In this document: in pieces, positions 8,175 to 17,627 of the stretch | Layout: each line of letters opens with the position of its first letter | Position numbering within the stretch: the first letter of the stretch is position 1 | Source: Luteirhabdus salina | GTDB taxonomy: Bacteria > Bacteroidota > Bacteroidia > Flavobacteriales > Flavobacteriaceae | Direction of reading: 5' to 3' | NCBI GenBank assembly: GCA_025384855.1 | Contig: JALAHT010000001.1 | Span: 496,001 to 560,000 of the forward strand | Length of the DNA stretch: 64,000 nucleotides | Notes under the pieces: model-generated | What the model was told of the DNA's origin: nothing | Databases searched by the model: none | Seen by the model: only the letters and a program-made list of their open reading frames with translations | Program-made: the position numbers and the translations under genes

Positions 8175-8951
8175 ATGGCGAAAAAGAAACCGCTTATCCT
8201 CGTTACCAACGACGATGGCATTACAGCTCCGGGCATCAGAACCCTTATAAAAGTGATGAATGAAATAGGCGATGTATGCGTTGTTGCACCCGATTCACCG
8301 CAGAGCGGAATGGGTCATGCCATTACTATTAACGACACGCTCTACTGCGATACGGTAAAAGTACATGAAGACGAACCTCAAAAAGAATACAGTTGTAGCG
8401 GAACGCCTGTCGACTGTGTGAAATTAGCGGTAAATGAAATCCTGAAACGCAAACCCGATCTGTGCGTAAGTGGTATTAACCATGGCAGTAATTCTTCGAT
8501 TAATGTCATTTACAGCGGCACTATGAGTGCTGCCGTGGAAGCGGGCACCTTGGGAATACCCGCTATCGGATTTTCTCTTTTGGACTATTCCTTAGAAGCG
8601 AATTTTGAACCCACCAAAAAATATGTGAAGCAGTTGGCCCAGCAGTGTCTGGAAAATGGACTACCAAAAGGAACAGTCTTAAATGTAAACTTCCCTAAAT
8701 TACCAAAGAGCAAGATTAAGGGTATGAAGATTTGCAGACAGGCAAATGCCCATTGGGAGGAAAATTTCGATAAACGCGTAAATCCATTGGGACGCGAATA
8801 CTATTGGCTTACCGGTGAATTCATTAATGGTGATAAGGGAGAGGATACCGACGAATGGGCGTTGGCTAATGGATATGTTTCGGTGGTTCCCGTACAGTTC
8901 GACTTGACAGCACATCACGCTATAAAATTCTTGAACACATGGGAGCTGTAA
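8175..8951 (+). CDS. surE: 5'/3'-nucleotidase SurE
   Basis: 258 residues. It is a metal-dependent nucleoside monophosphatase of the stationary-phase survival family. The N-terminus MAKKKPLILVTNDDG carries the Asp-Asp metal ligands; PDSPQSGMGHAIT and VSGINHGSN supply the conserved Ser and Asn ligands. The start at 8175 gives the family's usual N-terminus, and the -7 box at 8149 lies between it and the alternative ATG at 8139. A small membrane-protein gene follows within 10 bases. Confidence 0.94.
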   Translation: MAKKKPLILVTNDDGITAPGIRTLIKVMNEIGDVCVVAPDSPQSGMGHAITINDTLYCDTVKVHEDEPQKEYSCSGTPVDCVKLAVNEILKRKPDLCVSGINHGSNSSINVIYSGTMSAAVEAGTLGIPAIGFSLLDYSLEANFEPTKKYVKQLAQQCLENGLPKGTVLNVNFPKLPKSKIKGMKICRQANAHWEENFDKRVNPLGREYYWLTGEFINGDKGEDTDEWALANGYVSVVPVQFDLTAHHAIKFLNTWEL

Positions 8952-8959
8952 AACAAAAC

Positions 8960-9238
8960 ATGGCGAAAGAAATCGCAATTGGGTTTGGTATTGGTGTAAT
9001 AGCGAACCTTATCGGTAGCTATCTCTATATCTTTTTCTTTTCTGAATACGATTTTGAAACTACTTTGGAAGTCGCCATCGAACAGGATGTACTTGGAAAT
9101 ATCATTGCCTTAGGTGCTCTGTTGAACCTTGCTGCCTTTTTTCTTCTATTGAAAAAGAATCGAGTGTACCGTGCTAGAGGTGTCGTTATGGCTACCGTAC
9201 TCGCTGCCTTGGTGATCCTAATCTCAAAGTTTCTCTAG
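8960..9238 (+). CDS. Small three-helix membrane protein, unknown
   Basis: 92 residues from the ATG at 8960 (MAKEIAIGFGIGVIANLIG). A start at 8939 is possible but would overlap surE. Three hydrophobic segments are evident (about 5-27, 43-65 and 72-91) with few charges between them. It begins 8 bases after the surE stop, so probably shares its transcript. No family is recognised. Confidence 0.65.
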   Translation: MAKEIAIGFGIGVIANLIGSYLYIFFFSEYDFETTLEVAIEQDVLGNIIALGALLNLAAFFLLLKKNRVYRARGVVMATVLAALVILISKFL

Positions 9239-9314
9239 CGGTTCTTTTACTGAAGACAGGTTAAATATAACGGAAGCTTCTTTCGTTGCATAGCAATTGT
9301 TTGCGCGAATCCCC

Positions 9315-9322
9315 TATTTTTG
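9315..9322 (+). promoter_or_regulatory. -7 box (TATTTTTG) for lpxB
   Basis: Exact TAnnTTTG box 24 bases before the lpxB ATG at 9346. The in-frame ATG at 9286 lies upstream of the box, which argues against the longer form. Confidence 0.55.
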
Positions 9323-9345
9323 TGAAACGCAACATTTTCCGCCGT

Positions 9346-10464
9346 ATGAAATATTACCTACTTGCCGGTGAAGCCTCAGGCGATTTGCACGGAGCCAACC
9401 TCATCAAAGCCTTGAAGAAGGAAGATCCCAATGCCGAATTTCGGTGCTGGGGTGGCGATTTGATGGAGAACGCGGGCGCTACGTTGGTAAAGCATTATCG
9501 CGATCTTGCGTTTATGGGATTTGTGGAAGTACTCTTCAACCTACGGACCATATTGAAGAACATTTCCTTTTGTAAAAAAGACATCGAACAGTTTCAACCC
9601 GATGTCATCATCTTTATCGATTATCCTGGCTTCAACCTTCGCATTGCGAAATGGGCCAAGAAAAAAGGACTCCCGACGCATTATTATATTTCACCCCAAC
9701 TTTGGGCCTGGAAGGAAAACCGCATTAAGAGTGTGAAGCGAGATGTTGACGAAATGTACGTTATTCTTCCGTTTGAGAAGAAATTTTATGAAGACAAGCA
9801 TCAGTATCCCGTCCATTTTGTTGGACATCCGCTTATCGATGCCATTTACGATCGGGAGCAGATACATCCTGAGGATTTCCGAAAGCAGCACGGCCTAACC
9901 GATAAGCCTATTATCGCCTTGTTACCGGGAAGCCGCAAACAGGAGATTTCAAAAATGTTAGCGGTAATGCTGCAAATGGTACCTCGATTTCCCGATTTTG
10001 AGTTTGTAATTGCGGGAGCACCTAGTCAAGAGGCCAGCTTTTATGAGCCCTTTTTGAAGAAAGACCGCGTGCATTTATTGCTAAACAAAACCTATGATTT
10101 GCTGAGTGTTTCACATGCTGCCTTGGTTACTTCCGGAACGGCAACTTTGGAAACAGCTTTATTTAAGGTGCCGCAGGTGGTGTGTTACAAGGGAAGTCGT
10201 ATTTCCTATGAAATTGCAAAACGCATTATTAACCTGAAGTATATTTCGTTGGTAAACCTAATTCTCGATAAACCAGTGGTAACCGAGTTAATCCAAACTG
10301 ACTTTACCGCCGATCGGCTAGAGGAAGAACTGAAGACGATTTTAGACGAATACCAGCGCGCCAAGTTGTTTTTAGACTATTACGATTTAGAGCAAAAGCT
10401 CGGTGGAAAAGGGGCTAGCGCTGCTACCGCTAATCTTATCTATGAGGAAATTTCCAAAAAGTAG
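9346..10464 (+). CDS. lpxB: Lipid-A-disaccharide synthase
   Basis: 372 residues from the ATG at 9346, where the family's standard N-terminus MKYYLLAGEASGDLHGANL begins. It condenses UDP-2,3-diacylglucosamine with lipid X to form the lipid A disaccharide at the inner membrane. Visible are CWGGDLMENAG, FIDYPGFNLR, YYISPQLWAWKENR, FVGHPLID, LLPGSRKQEI and TSGTATLETAL, all typical of this GT19 family. Single-gene unit. Confidence 0.96.
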   Translation: MKYYLLAGEASGDLHGANLIKALKKEDPNAEFRCWGGDLMENAGATLVKHYRDLAFMGFVEVLFNLRTILKNISFCKKDIEQFQPDVIIFIDYPGFNLRIAKWAKKKGLPTHYYISPQLWAWKENRIKSVKRDVDEMYVILPFEKKFYEDKHQYPVHFVGHPLIDAIYDREQIHPEDFRKQHGLTDKPIIALLPGSRKQEISKMLAVMLQMVPRFPDFEFVIAGAPSQEASFYEPFLKKDRVHLLLNKTYDLLSVSHAALVTSGTATLETALFKVPQVVCYKGSRISYEIAKRIINLKYISLVNLILDKPVVTELIQTDFTADRLEEELKTILDEYQRAKLFLDYYDLEQKLGGKGASAATANLIYEEISKK

Positions 10465-10498
10465 GATTTTTTCATAGTTTTAAGGCAGAATACCGCTC

Positions 10499-10843
10499 AT
10501 GGCCTATAATCTACAATTATCTAACCGAGTCCGACAGTATTTGGCGGATATTCCTTCTCTTAAAATTGAAGAGAAGCGGATGTTCGGCGGATTGGCTTTT
10601 ATGGTGAATGGGAAGATGTGTATAAATATCAGTGGCAATAATTTAATGTGCCGCTTCGATCCTGACCGATTGGACGAACTGTCCAATAAAGTAGGCTTCG
10701 TACCCGTTATTATGAAGAACCGTCAGTTGAAAGGATATTGCTACGTCGCTGAAGAAGGCTATCAAAATTCTGATGATTTCAACTTTTGGGTTCAAACATG
10801 TCTGGACTATAACCCTATTGCAACTGCCTCCAAAAAATCTTAA
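10499..10843 (+). CDS. TfoX/Sxy N-terminal domain protein
   Basis: 114 residues. The core EEKRMFGGLAFMVNGKMC and the following MCRFDP match the TfoX N-terminal domain. In Gammaproteobacteria Sxy/TfoX is a competence co-activator. Stand-alone N-domain proteins are common in Bacteroidota and their role is unknown. A ComEC-like gene lies about 750 bases downstream, but no competence regulon can be inferred from that. Confidence 0.85.
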   Translation: MAYNLQLSNRVRQYLADIPSLKIEEKRMFGGLAFMVNGKMCINISGNNLMCRFDPDRLDELSNKVGFVPVIMKNRQLKGYCYVAEEGYQNSDDFNFWVQTCLDYNPIATASKKS

Positions 10844-10846
10844 TTC

Positions 10847-11383
10847 ATGAAAATCGTGAACGTTTCGTCTTTTTCGATTGCAACACTAAAACCTTTATTA
10901 CTACTTTTTTTGATGGGAATGCTGCTCACTTCCTGCGGAAGTTCTAGAACTCCTACCGATAGAACTGTTATTGGTGAAAAATCGTCGACCGTAAGTAATA
11001 AAACCATTCGAAATGTGATATCGCATGCCCGTAGTTTTGAAGGAACACGCTACAAGTTTGGCGGTACGGACAAGCGGGGCATGGATTGCTCTGGACTAGT
11101 TTACACTTGCTTTCAAAGGGAAAAGGTAGCCTTGCCAAGGATCTCTAGGGATATGGCCAAAAAAGGACTTCGAATTTCCTTAAAGGACGCTTCGGAAGGC
11201 GATTTGCTTTTTTTTCAAACCAGTAAGACAGGAAGACGGATCAACCATGTTGGGTTGGTGGTGGAAGCACGAAATGGCACCCTTCATTTTATTCATTCAA
11301 CAACTTCAAGAGGCGTAATTGTATCCTCGTTAGACGAACGCTACTGGCGTAATGCCTTTGTGGAAGTCAGGCGAATCATTTAG
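10847..11383 (+). CDS. NlpC/P60 (C40) peptidoglycan hydrolase lipoprotein
   Basis: 178 residues, 3 bases after the TfoX-like gene. The lipoprotein signal ends in LLTSCGSS (Cys about 30). The C40 peptidase domain shows the catalytic cysteine in RGMDCSGLVYTCF, the catalytic histidine in RRINHVGLVVEA and a second conserved His in LHFIHSTTSRGV. Such enzymes cleave cell-wall peptide stems between D-Glu and diamino acid. Expected on the periplasmic face of the outer or inner membrane. Confidence 0.92.
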   Translation: MKIVNVSSFSIATLKPLLLLFLMGMLLTSCGSSRTPTDRTVIGEKSSTVSNKTIRNVISHARSFEGTRYKFGGTDKRGMDCSGLVYTCFQREKVALPRISRDMAKKGLRISLKDASEGDLLFFQTSKTGRRINHVGLVVEARNGTLHFIHSTTSRGVIVSSLDERYWRNAFVEVRRII

Positions 11384-11599
11384 CTTTATACTACTTTCCA
11401 ATTTCCCTAGCGCAATACTTCTAGCTGTGGGGTAACATTTATCAATTTTGCGATCGTACAATTCTCGTTTTGTGTTACGGCAGGAATATTACTGGCCTAT
11501 TATTTTCCGCTTCCGTTTACTATTGAGATATGCGTCTTAGCTTTATTCATAAGTATTGCCCTTCTGTATCCATTAAGCAAGAAAACAGATGCTGCCATA

Positions 11600-13453
11600 T
11601 TGCCCTTCGGAATTTGCACCTTGCTTTTCTTCACCAGCTTAGGGTATTGGAATTATCAACTACGGTTGCCAAAGTTCTCATCGCACCATTATTCACATTT
11701 CACACAAAATGATTCTTCAACCCTATCGAAGCTTCGTATTCGGGAGACGTTAAAGCCAGACCGTTACTATTGGAAGTATATCGCAGAAGTTTCAGAAACA
11801 GACAAGCGCTCAACAACTGGCCGTATACTGCTTCAACTTAAAAAAGAAGCTGTAAGCAATCCTCCCGAAGTTGATGCTATCCTACTTACTTATGCCGCTA
11901 CGGAAGACATTCCCAGCCCGATGAATCCAGACCAATTTGACTATTCTGCTTATATGAGGTCGTTAAACGTACACCATCGGATGATCTTGGAAAACAACTT
12001 CATCATCAAGCATTCAGAGAGACAAACAAGTTTAAAAGGTTGGGCCGAAAAACTTCGGAATCGTTGTGTTATCGCTTTAAAGCGAACTGATTTACCTGAT
12101 GATGAACGAGCTATTCTACAAGCATTGGTATTGGGAGAAAAGCGAGAGGTATCGAAAGAACTTTACAATGCGTATGCCGCTGCCGGAGCGGTCCATATTC
12201 TAGCAGTTTCGGGCTTGCACGTCGGGATGCTGGCTTTCGGACTTCAATGGTTGTTTAAACCCATTCGACGGTTTCGATGGGGTAAAGTCATGACTGCGGT
12301 GTTATTAATCTTACTCTTATTTGGATATGCGGTCTTCACCGGATTATCGCCATCGGTTACACGCGCTGCGACCATGTTTTCACTTTTCATGGTTGCCCAG
12401 CAACTGGATCGACCCACAAATAGCATGAACACACTGTTTCTTTCCTTTTTTATCTTGTTGCTCATCAATCCGCTTTGGTTGTTTCAAGTAGGATTTCAAC
12501 TGAGTTACGCAGCGGTATTTTCCATCGTTTGGTTGCAGCCTTCCTTGTTCCGAATTTGGTTTCCAAAATATACAATCCTACGAAAATTGTGGGCGATTAC
12601 GACAGTAACAATTACGGCACAAATAGGAGTTTTACCGTTGAGCCTGTATTACTTTCACCAGCTTCCATTACTGTTTTTACTGACGAATTTAGTGATGATG
12701 CCCATTCTAGGGCTATTGATGTTATTCGGAATTCTAATGGTGCTCTTAAGCGTTCTAAACAGCAATCCACCCCTCATAACCAAATATTTTTCAAAATTCA
12801 TGGGAGGGATAAATGATTTTATTCGTTGGGTGGCAGGACAAGAGACATTTCTTATTACGGATATTTCCTTTTCAACTAGAATAGCAGTGGTAAGTTATCT
12901 AACTCTTTTTAGTCTAATGCTATTCCTTCAGAAAAGAAAAGCATCAAATACTTATGCCGTCTTAGTAGGAGCTTCCGTTTTCATCGGGATTATGATTTAT
13001 GAATCGTATACGATTCGACCCGCACGCTTTATCATCTTCCAAAAATCGCGCGAAACGCTCCTAGCGGTTCAGTCGGATGACATTCTCTCTCTGTATACCA
13101 GCAATTCGGACAGTCTTCAAAATAAATATCCGATTAAATCTTTCACTTTGAAAAACAATATAAAGAAGTTGAACCAGTCCAACATTCCAACTGTATTCAA
13201 AATCATGGAAAAAACCTTTTTGGTTATCGATAGCACGAGTGTGTATCCTTCCCAAAAAATTGATGTGTTGATCTTAACCCAGAGTCCGAAGCTTCATTTG
13301 GAAAAGGTAATTGCTACCACCCAACCGAACTTAATCATAGCTGACGGCAGCAACTACAATTCTTATGTTAGACGATGGAAGAAAACATGTGAAATTAAAA
13401 GGCTCCCCTTTTACCATACCGGTACCAAGGGAGCCTTCATTCTCGAGCAGTGA
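11600..13453 (+). CDS. comEC: ComEC/Rec2-family DNA-uptake channel protein
   Basis: 617 residues from the first canonical start (TTG at 11600). Coding-quality sequence continues in frame upstream to about 11441, encoding a hydrophobic segment (QFSFCVTAGILLAYYF) expected for the ComEC N-terminus, but with no ATG, GTG or TTG. The competence domain is clear: ILAVSGLHVGMLAFG (about residue 200) followed by many hydrophobic helices with LSPSVTRAATM. The soluble C-terminal part is short and lacks the metallo-beta-lactamase histidine motifs. The family forms the inner-membrane channel for single-stranded DNA in transformation. Confidence 0.85.
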   Translation: MPFGICTLLFFTSLGYWNYQLRLPKFSSHHYSHFTQNDSSTLSKLRIRETLKPDRYYWKYIAEVSETDKRSTTGRILLQLKKEAVSNPPEVDAILLTYAATEDIPSPMNPDQFDYSAYMRSLNVHHRMILENNFIIKHSERQTSLKGWAEKLRNRCVIALKRTDLPDDERAILQALVLGEKREVSKELYNAYAAAGAVHILAVSGLHVGMLAFGLQWLFKPIRRFRWGKVMTAVLLILLLFGYAVFTGLSPSVTRAATMFSLFMVAQQLDRPTNSMNTLFLSFFILLLINPLWLFQVGFQLSYAAVFSIVWLQPSLFRIWFPKYTILRKLWAITTVTITAQIGVLPLSLYYFHQLPLLFLLTNLVMMPILGLLMLFGILMVLLSVLNSNPPLITKYFSKFMGGINDFIRWVAGQETFLITDISFSTRIAVVSYLTLFSLMLFLQKRKASNTYAVLVGASVFIGIMIYESYTIRPARFIIFQKSRETLLAVQSDDILSLYTSNSDSLQNKYPIKSFTLKNNIKKLNQSNIPTVFKIMEKTFLVIDSTSVYPSQKIDVLILTQSPKLHLEKVIATTQPNLIIADGSNYNSYVRRWKKTCEIKRLPFYHTGTKGAFILEQ

Positions 13454-13475
13454 AACACTTAACTAAAAACCTACT

Positions 13476-14009
13476 CTAGAACGTGCCTTCAAAGTTTTTT
13501 TGATACTCTTCCCATGCTTCCATGGTAGTGAGTTCTTTATAATCGTCGTTAGCAATCATCTTCAAATAAATCTCCAATTGCTGTGGTGTTTTATATCCTG
13601 GGATAGCCTGAATTAGATCTCCATTCTCCTGAAAGAATACCAAACTAGGATATCCTCGTAGCTTTAACGCATCGGCAAAGAAATGTGTAGCGTTGCGACC
13701 TTTTCTTCCTTCGCGATAATTAGGATTCGTATAGGTAAAATCTTGATAGGTGATTTCTTCGGTCCCTTCGGCATTAAATTTCACCGGGTAATAATTTTCA
13801 TTGATAAATGCGATTACGTTTTTATCGCTAAAGGTATTTCGATCCAGCATTTTACAGGGACCACACCAAGTGGTATACACATCCATAAAGATTTTTTTTG
13901 GCTGTTCCTTTTGCGCCGCCAGGGCTTCATCCATTGACATCCATTCAATTTCCTGAGCTGTAATTCCAGTTGAAATTATCAAAAATGCTAGTAGCAGTAA
14001 TTTTTTCAT
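13476..14009 (-). CDS. Secreted thioredoxin-fold protein
   Basis: 177 residues. An N-terminal Sec signal peptide (about 1-18, ending STGITAQ) is followed by a thioredoxin fold with the active site WCGPCKM and the cis-Pro region LRGYPSLVFFQENG. It is expected in the periplasm as a thiol-disulfide enzyme; substrate and redox direction cannot be read. A GRKGRNATHFF insert lies between the active site and the cis-proline. It is convergent with comEC, with a 22-base gap. Confidence 0.88.
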   Translation of the reverse strand: MKKLLLLAFLIISTGITAQEIEWMSMDEALAAQKEQPKKIFMDVYTTWCGPCKMLDRNTFSDKNVIAFINENYYPVKFNAEGTEEITYQDFTYTNPNYREGRKGRNATHFFADALKLRGYPSLVFFQENGDLIQAIPGYKTPQQLEIYLKMIANDDYKELTTMEAWEEYQKNFEGTF

Positions 14010-14040
14010 ATCATTCTTACATTGAAACTTTTATACACAA

Positions 14041-14070
14041 AAAACGTTCCACACTTTGGGAACGTTTTTT
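14041..14070 (-). terminator. Terminator after the POT transporter gene
   Basis: Stem AAAACGTTCC/GGAACGTTTT (10 bp) with an 8-base loop, T-rich on both sides. It lies 25 bases beyond the stop at 14096 on the minus strand and before the next gene in the same direction. Confidence 0.85.
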
Positions 14071-14095
14071 ATTTGAATTTGTTGTATTTGAAATG

Positions 14096-16186
14096 TTAAC
14101 GTACACCGTGCATCAATCGTTTTAGTACTGGATTTAATGCAAACACCAAAATTCCCGCAGCAGCTGGAACAATGGTAAAGATCAAGAAAAAGGTTGAAAG
14201 CGAATAGGCTTCCGTTATATTTTCAATCTCACCTCCGAAAACAGCTGCTAATTTGTTCCCAATGGCGATGGCCAAGTACCACATTCCAAACATTAGGGCG
14301 ATCATTCTTCCTGGCACCAGTTTGGATACATAGGAAAGTCCAACGGGCGATAAACACAATTCTCCTAGGGTATGGAATAAATAGGCAAATACCAACCAAA
14401 CCATACTTACTTTCACACCTTCAGTAACGCCATACGATCCATAGGCCAAGAGTCCGAAACCAAGCGCCATAATGATTAGTCCAAGTGCATATTTAGCGGC
14501 GGCAGAGGGATTGTATTTACTTTCAAACCATTTAGAAAAGAATGAAGCAAAGGCAATGATAAAGAAGGAGTTCAGGATACTGAACCAAGAAACTGTGATT
14601 TCAATTTCGTTACTCTTTATTTCGGTTACCTGGGCGCGGATAATCCCGTTGCTTTCACTTCCAAGTTCCGTGGCATTCGCCTTTGCACCTGCCAATCGTT
14701 CTTCATCCAAGTACCCATAATTAGCACCTTCGTTATCCTTATTGATGATAAACAGCTCATCTCCAACCGCAAACGTTAGTGGTTCAGCAATAGTCGTTGT
14801 AAGATCTACCACTTGGGCATCATCCGAAAGTTCCGAATCGAGGGTTACGGGCTTATACGTGGTTTCCCCAGTTTCCGAATCTGCATCATCTACAGCTACT
14901 GCCTGATAGGAAACGGTATAGGCAGTGGTACTCATATCGCGGTTTAGCATCCAGCCTACCAGTCCCCACATAAAGAGAAAGCAGATGACCAATACAATAT
15001 TCGAACCTGGAATTTTACTGTAGGTTCGCTTCCACAGTAGGTATAATACCCAAGTAATAATGGCCAATGGAATAACCGTCAATAATAAGTTTACAATGTT
15101 GAATGCAATGGCTGCATTTCCGCTTAGCACACGGTCTACATTGTCGCGTGCAAAAAGTATAAGCGAAGAAGCTCCTTGCTCGAACGACATCCAGAAGAAA
15201 ACGGTAAAAAAGGCAAAAATGACAAATGCGATCATTCGGTCGCGGACTACCTTACTGTAGCGGGAAATTCGTCTAATAACCAATATCAGGAATAATAGTA
15301 ATCCAATAAGCACTGTGACAATCTGACCTGGTAAGCCGAAGGCTTCATATGGGAACAGGTTTATATCCCCAATTTTTGAAAGCGGGTCGTTAATAAGATA
15401 CCCTAAACCGATAACTGATGTAATAACTATCAGGACCTTATCCAACATGGTGAATGGGTTTAACTTCTCCTTATCGCCCGTTAGGTCTTCTTCCTCTTCT
15501 TCGGTTTCATTTAAGCCCTGAGCGATTTCAACTTCATGCTTTTTTGAAGGTTTACTTCCAATCTGACCGAATAGGTTTTTTGATAACCAAAACTGAAGGG
15601 TTCCCAATAACATAAAAACACCTGCCAATCCAAATCCGTAGGACCAACCCACGCGTTCCGCTAAATAGCCACAAAGCATCATTCCGAAGAACGCACCAGC
15701 ATTCACCCCCATATAGAAAATGGTATAGGCACCATCCTTCTTTTCAGGGTTTTTCTTATACATTTCAGAGATGATTGAAGTGATATTCGGTTTAAAGAAA
15801 CCGGTACCGATAACCAATAATCCTAATCCGATATACAGCGATGCCTCCGTTTCCAAGGCCATAGAGGCGTGACCAAGGGTCATAATTATGGCACCGATCA
15901 ATACTGCACCGCGATATCCTGTAAGCTTATCGGCAATAATTCCACCTAAGATAGGCGTAAGATATAGGAGACCTGCATAGGTTCCGAAAAGTGCCCCCGC
16001 ATTGGTGGCGGTCCATTCCCAACCCGGATTATAGCCAATTGCGGCCATGGTCAGGAAGTTAACTAAGAGTACGCGCATTCCATAGAAAGAGAAGCGCTCC
16101 CACATTTCGGTAAAGAATAATACGAAAAGGCCGGCCGGATGGCCCATAACCTTGTCTTTAAACAGGTTTTCTACATCTGTATTCAT
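14096..16186 (-). CDS. POT-family proton-coupled peptide transporter, long form
   Basis: 696 residues. It begins with the POT signature: FFTEMWERFSFYGMR in helix 1, GGIIADKLTGYRGAVLIG, GTGFFKPNITSIISEMY and FYMGVNAGAFFG. The C-terminal half has FHTLGELCLSPVGLSYVSKL. An additional soluble segment of about 110 residues (around 430-540) sits between two transmembrane helices. It is acidic, rich in Thr, Val and Asp, and probably periplasmic. The family imports di- and tripeptides with protons. It is the last gene of a cluster with a second POT gene and DPP-IV. Confidence 0.93.
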   Translation of the reverse strand: MNTDVENLFKDKVMGHPAGLFVLFFTEMWERFSFYGMRVLLVNFLTMAAIGYNPGWEWTATNAGALFGTYAGLLYLTPILGGIIADKLTGYRGAVLIGAIIMTLGHASMALETEASLYIGLGLLVIGTGFFKPNITSIISEMYKKNPEKKDGAYTIFYMGVNAGAFFGMMLCGYLAERVGWSYGFGLAGVFMLLGTLQFWLSKNLFGQIGSKPSKKHEVEIAQGLNETEEEEEDLTGDKEKLNPFTMLDKVLIVITSVIGLGYLINDPLSKIGDINLFPYEAFGLPGQIVTVLIGLLLFLILVIRRISRYSKVVRDRMIAFVIFAFFTVFFWMSFEQGASSLILFARDNVDRVLSGNAAIAFNIVNLLLTVIPLAIITWVLYLLWKRTYSKIPGSNIVLVICFLFMWGLVGWMLNRDMSTTAYTVSYQAVAVDDADSETGETTYKPVTLDSELSDDAQVVDLTTTIAEPLTFAVGDELFIINKDNEGANYGYLDEERLAGAKANATELGSESNGIIRAQVTEIKSNEIEITVSWFSILNSFFIIAFASFFSKWFESKYNPSAAAKYALGLIIMALGFGLLAYGSYGVTEGVKVSMVWLVFAYLFHTLGELCLSPVGLSYVSKLVPGRMIALMFGMWYLAIAIGNKLAAVFGGEIENITEAYSLSTFFLIFTIVPAAAGILVFALNPVLKRLMHGVR

Positions 16187-16205
16187 AAGCGATGAATGAA
16201 GTTAA

Positions 16206-17609
16206 TTAGTTTTGGTGATGAATATCTGGATCGGCAAGCTCATACGGTTCTTGCTCGAGCATTTCTCTTTCATTATCCTCTGCACCATGAGCCAAGGCTT
16301 CCAGTTTCTTACGGAACAATAACACCAATAATCCGAATGCCACACAGAAAACAGCTATTCCCGTAAACACACTAAATTCTCCAAACTCTGAAGCCGATTC
16401 TCCTAAGAGACCCGCAAGTTTATTACCGAATCCTGTCATCGCAAAATACACTCCCATCATCAGAGAGGCATACTTTAACGGAGCTAATTTTGTAATATAC
16501 GATAGAGCTACTGGCGATAAGCATAGTTCTCCAACGGTGTGGAACAAGTATGCCAACACTAACCAATACATAGCCGAAGCTCCTTCAGAATTGAATTCAG
16601 CAGAAGCAGCCGACATAAAGAAGAATCCGGTTCCCATAATCACCAAGCCGATACACATCTTAAACAACGACCCCGCTAGTTTTCCTTTTAATTTCCTATG
16701 TGCCCAATAACCAGCCACCGCAGTACCTAGCAAGATGATAAACATCGCATTCAGCGATTGGAACCACGAAGCGGGAACTTCCCATCCCATTAACATTCTA
16801 TCGGTCTTTTCAGAAGCATAGATATTCATTAACCCTCCAGCTTGTTCGAAAGCACCCCAGAATACAATCACTAACAAGAATGAAATAAAGAGTACTACGA
16901 TTCGGTCTTTTTCAACTTTATTAAGCGGACGTTTCATCGCCGCTTTTTCCTCTTCATCTTCAGAAGTATTTGTGTTGTTACCAACATATTTTAAATGTTT
17001 CTGACCCAATACATACTGCAGTAAACCTAGCGCCATACCAATACCGGCAAGTCCAAATCCGTAGTGCCATCCATATACTTCACCTACATATCCAACAATC
17101 AAACTGGAAAGAAAGGCTCCCACGTTAATTCCGATATAGAAAATCGTAAATCCTTTATCTCGACGAATGTCGCCTTGCTTATAAAGCCCTCCTACCATCG
17201 TAGAAATATTCGGCTTCAACATTCCAACACCTGCAATAATAAGCCCTAAACCTGTATAAAAGGCCCACATTTGTTCGATGGCCAAAATACTATGTCCGGC
17301 TACCAACAATATACCTCCGTAGAGTACTGACTTTTTCTGACCCAAAAATTTATCGGCAATCCAACCGCCTGGAATAGATGCTACGTACACCAACATCGTA
17401 TACCATCCATAAAGCGCTAACGCTTCATTGTTGGTCCACCCCAACCCAGGATTATCGCCCAAGGTTTCGGCAACTAGATACAATACCAAAATAGCACGCA
17501 TCCCGTAGTACGAGAAACGTTCCCACATTTCAGTGAAAAATAATACGTAGAGGCCTACTGGATGGCCAAATAGCTCTTTTTGCTTCTTATACTGAGATAC
17601 ATTTGCCAT
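16206..17609 (-). CDS. POT-family proton-coupled peptide transporter
   Basis: 467 residues, about the normal length for a 12-14 helix POT protein. Motifs: FFTEMWERFSYYGMRAILV (E-x-x-E-R region), GGWIADKFLGQKK, GVGMLKPNISTMVGGLY, FYIGINVGAFLSS and FHTVGELCLSPVALSYITKL. It imports di- or tripeptides across the inner membrane. The cytoplasmic loop near residue 210 is acidic (TSEDEEEKAA). The 18-base gap from the DPP-IV gene suggests an operon in which released dipeptides are taken up. Confidence 0.95.
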   Translation of the reverse strand: MANVSQYKKQKELFGHPVGLYVLFFTEMWERFSYYGMRAILVLYLVAETLGDNPGLGWTNNEALALYGWYTMLVYVASIPGGWIADKFLGQKKSVLYGGILLVAGHSILAIEQMWAFYTGLGLIIAGVGMLKPNISTMVGGLYKQGDIRRDKGFTIFYIGINVGAFLSSLIVGYVGEVYGWHYGFGLAGIGMALGLLQYVLGQKHLKYVGNNTNTSEDEEEKAAMKRPLNKVEKDRIVVLFISFLLVIVFWGAFEQAGGLMNIYASEKTDRMLMGWEVPASWFQSLNAMFIILLGTAVAGYWAHRKLKGKLAGSLFKMCIGLVIMGTGFFFMSAASAEFNSEGASAMYWLVLAYLFHTVGELCLSPVALSYITKLAPLKYASLMMGVYFAMTGFGNKLAGLLGESASEFGEFSVFTGIAVFCVAFGLLVLLFRKKLEALAHGAEDNEREMLEQEPYELADPDIHHQN

Positions 17610-17627
17610 ATGCTATCAAATTGAGTT

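Noticed and set aside
13399-13437. Terminator at the 3' end of comEC (AAGGCTCCC/GGGAGCCTT)
   Set aside because: The inverted repeat lies inside the coding sequence and has no following T tract; it is kept only as a possible weak structure.
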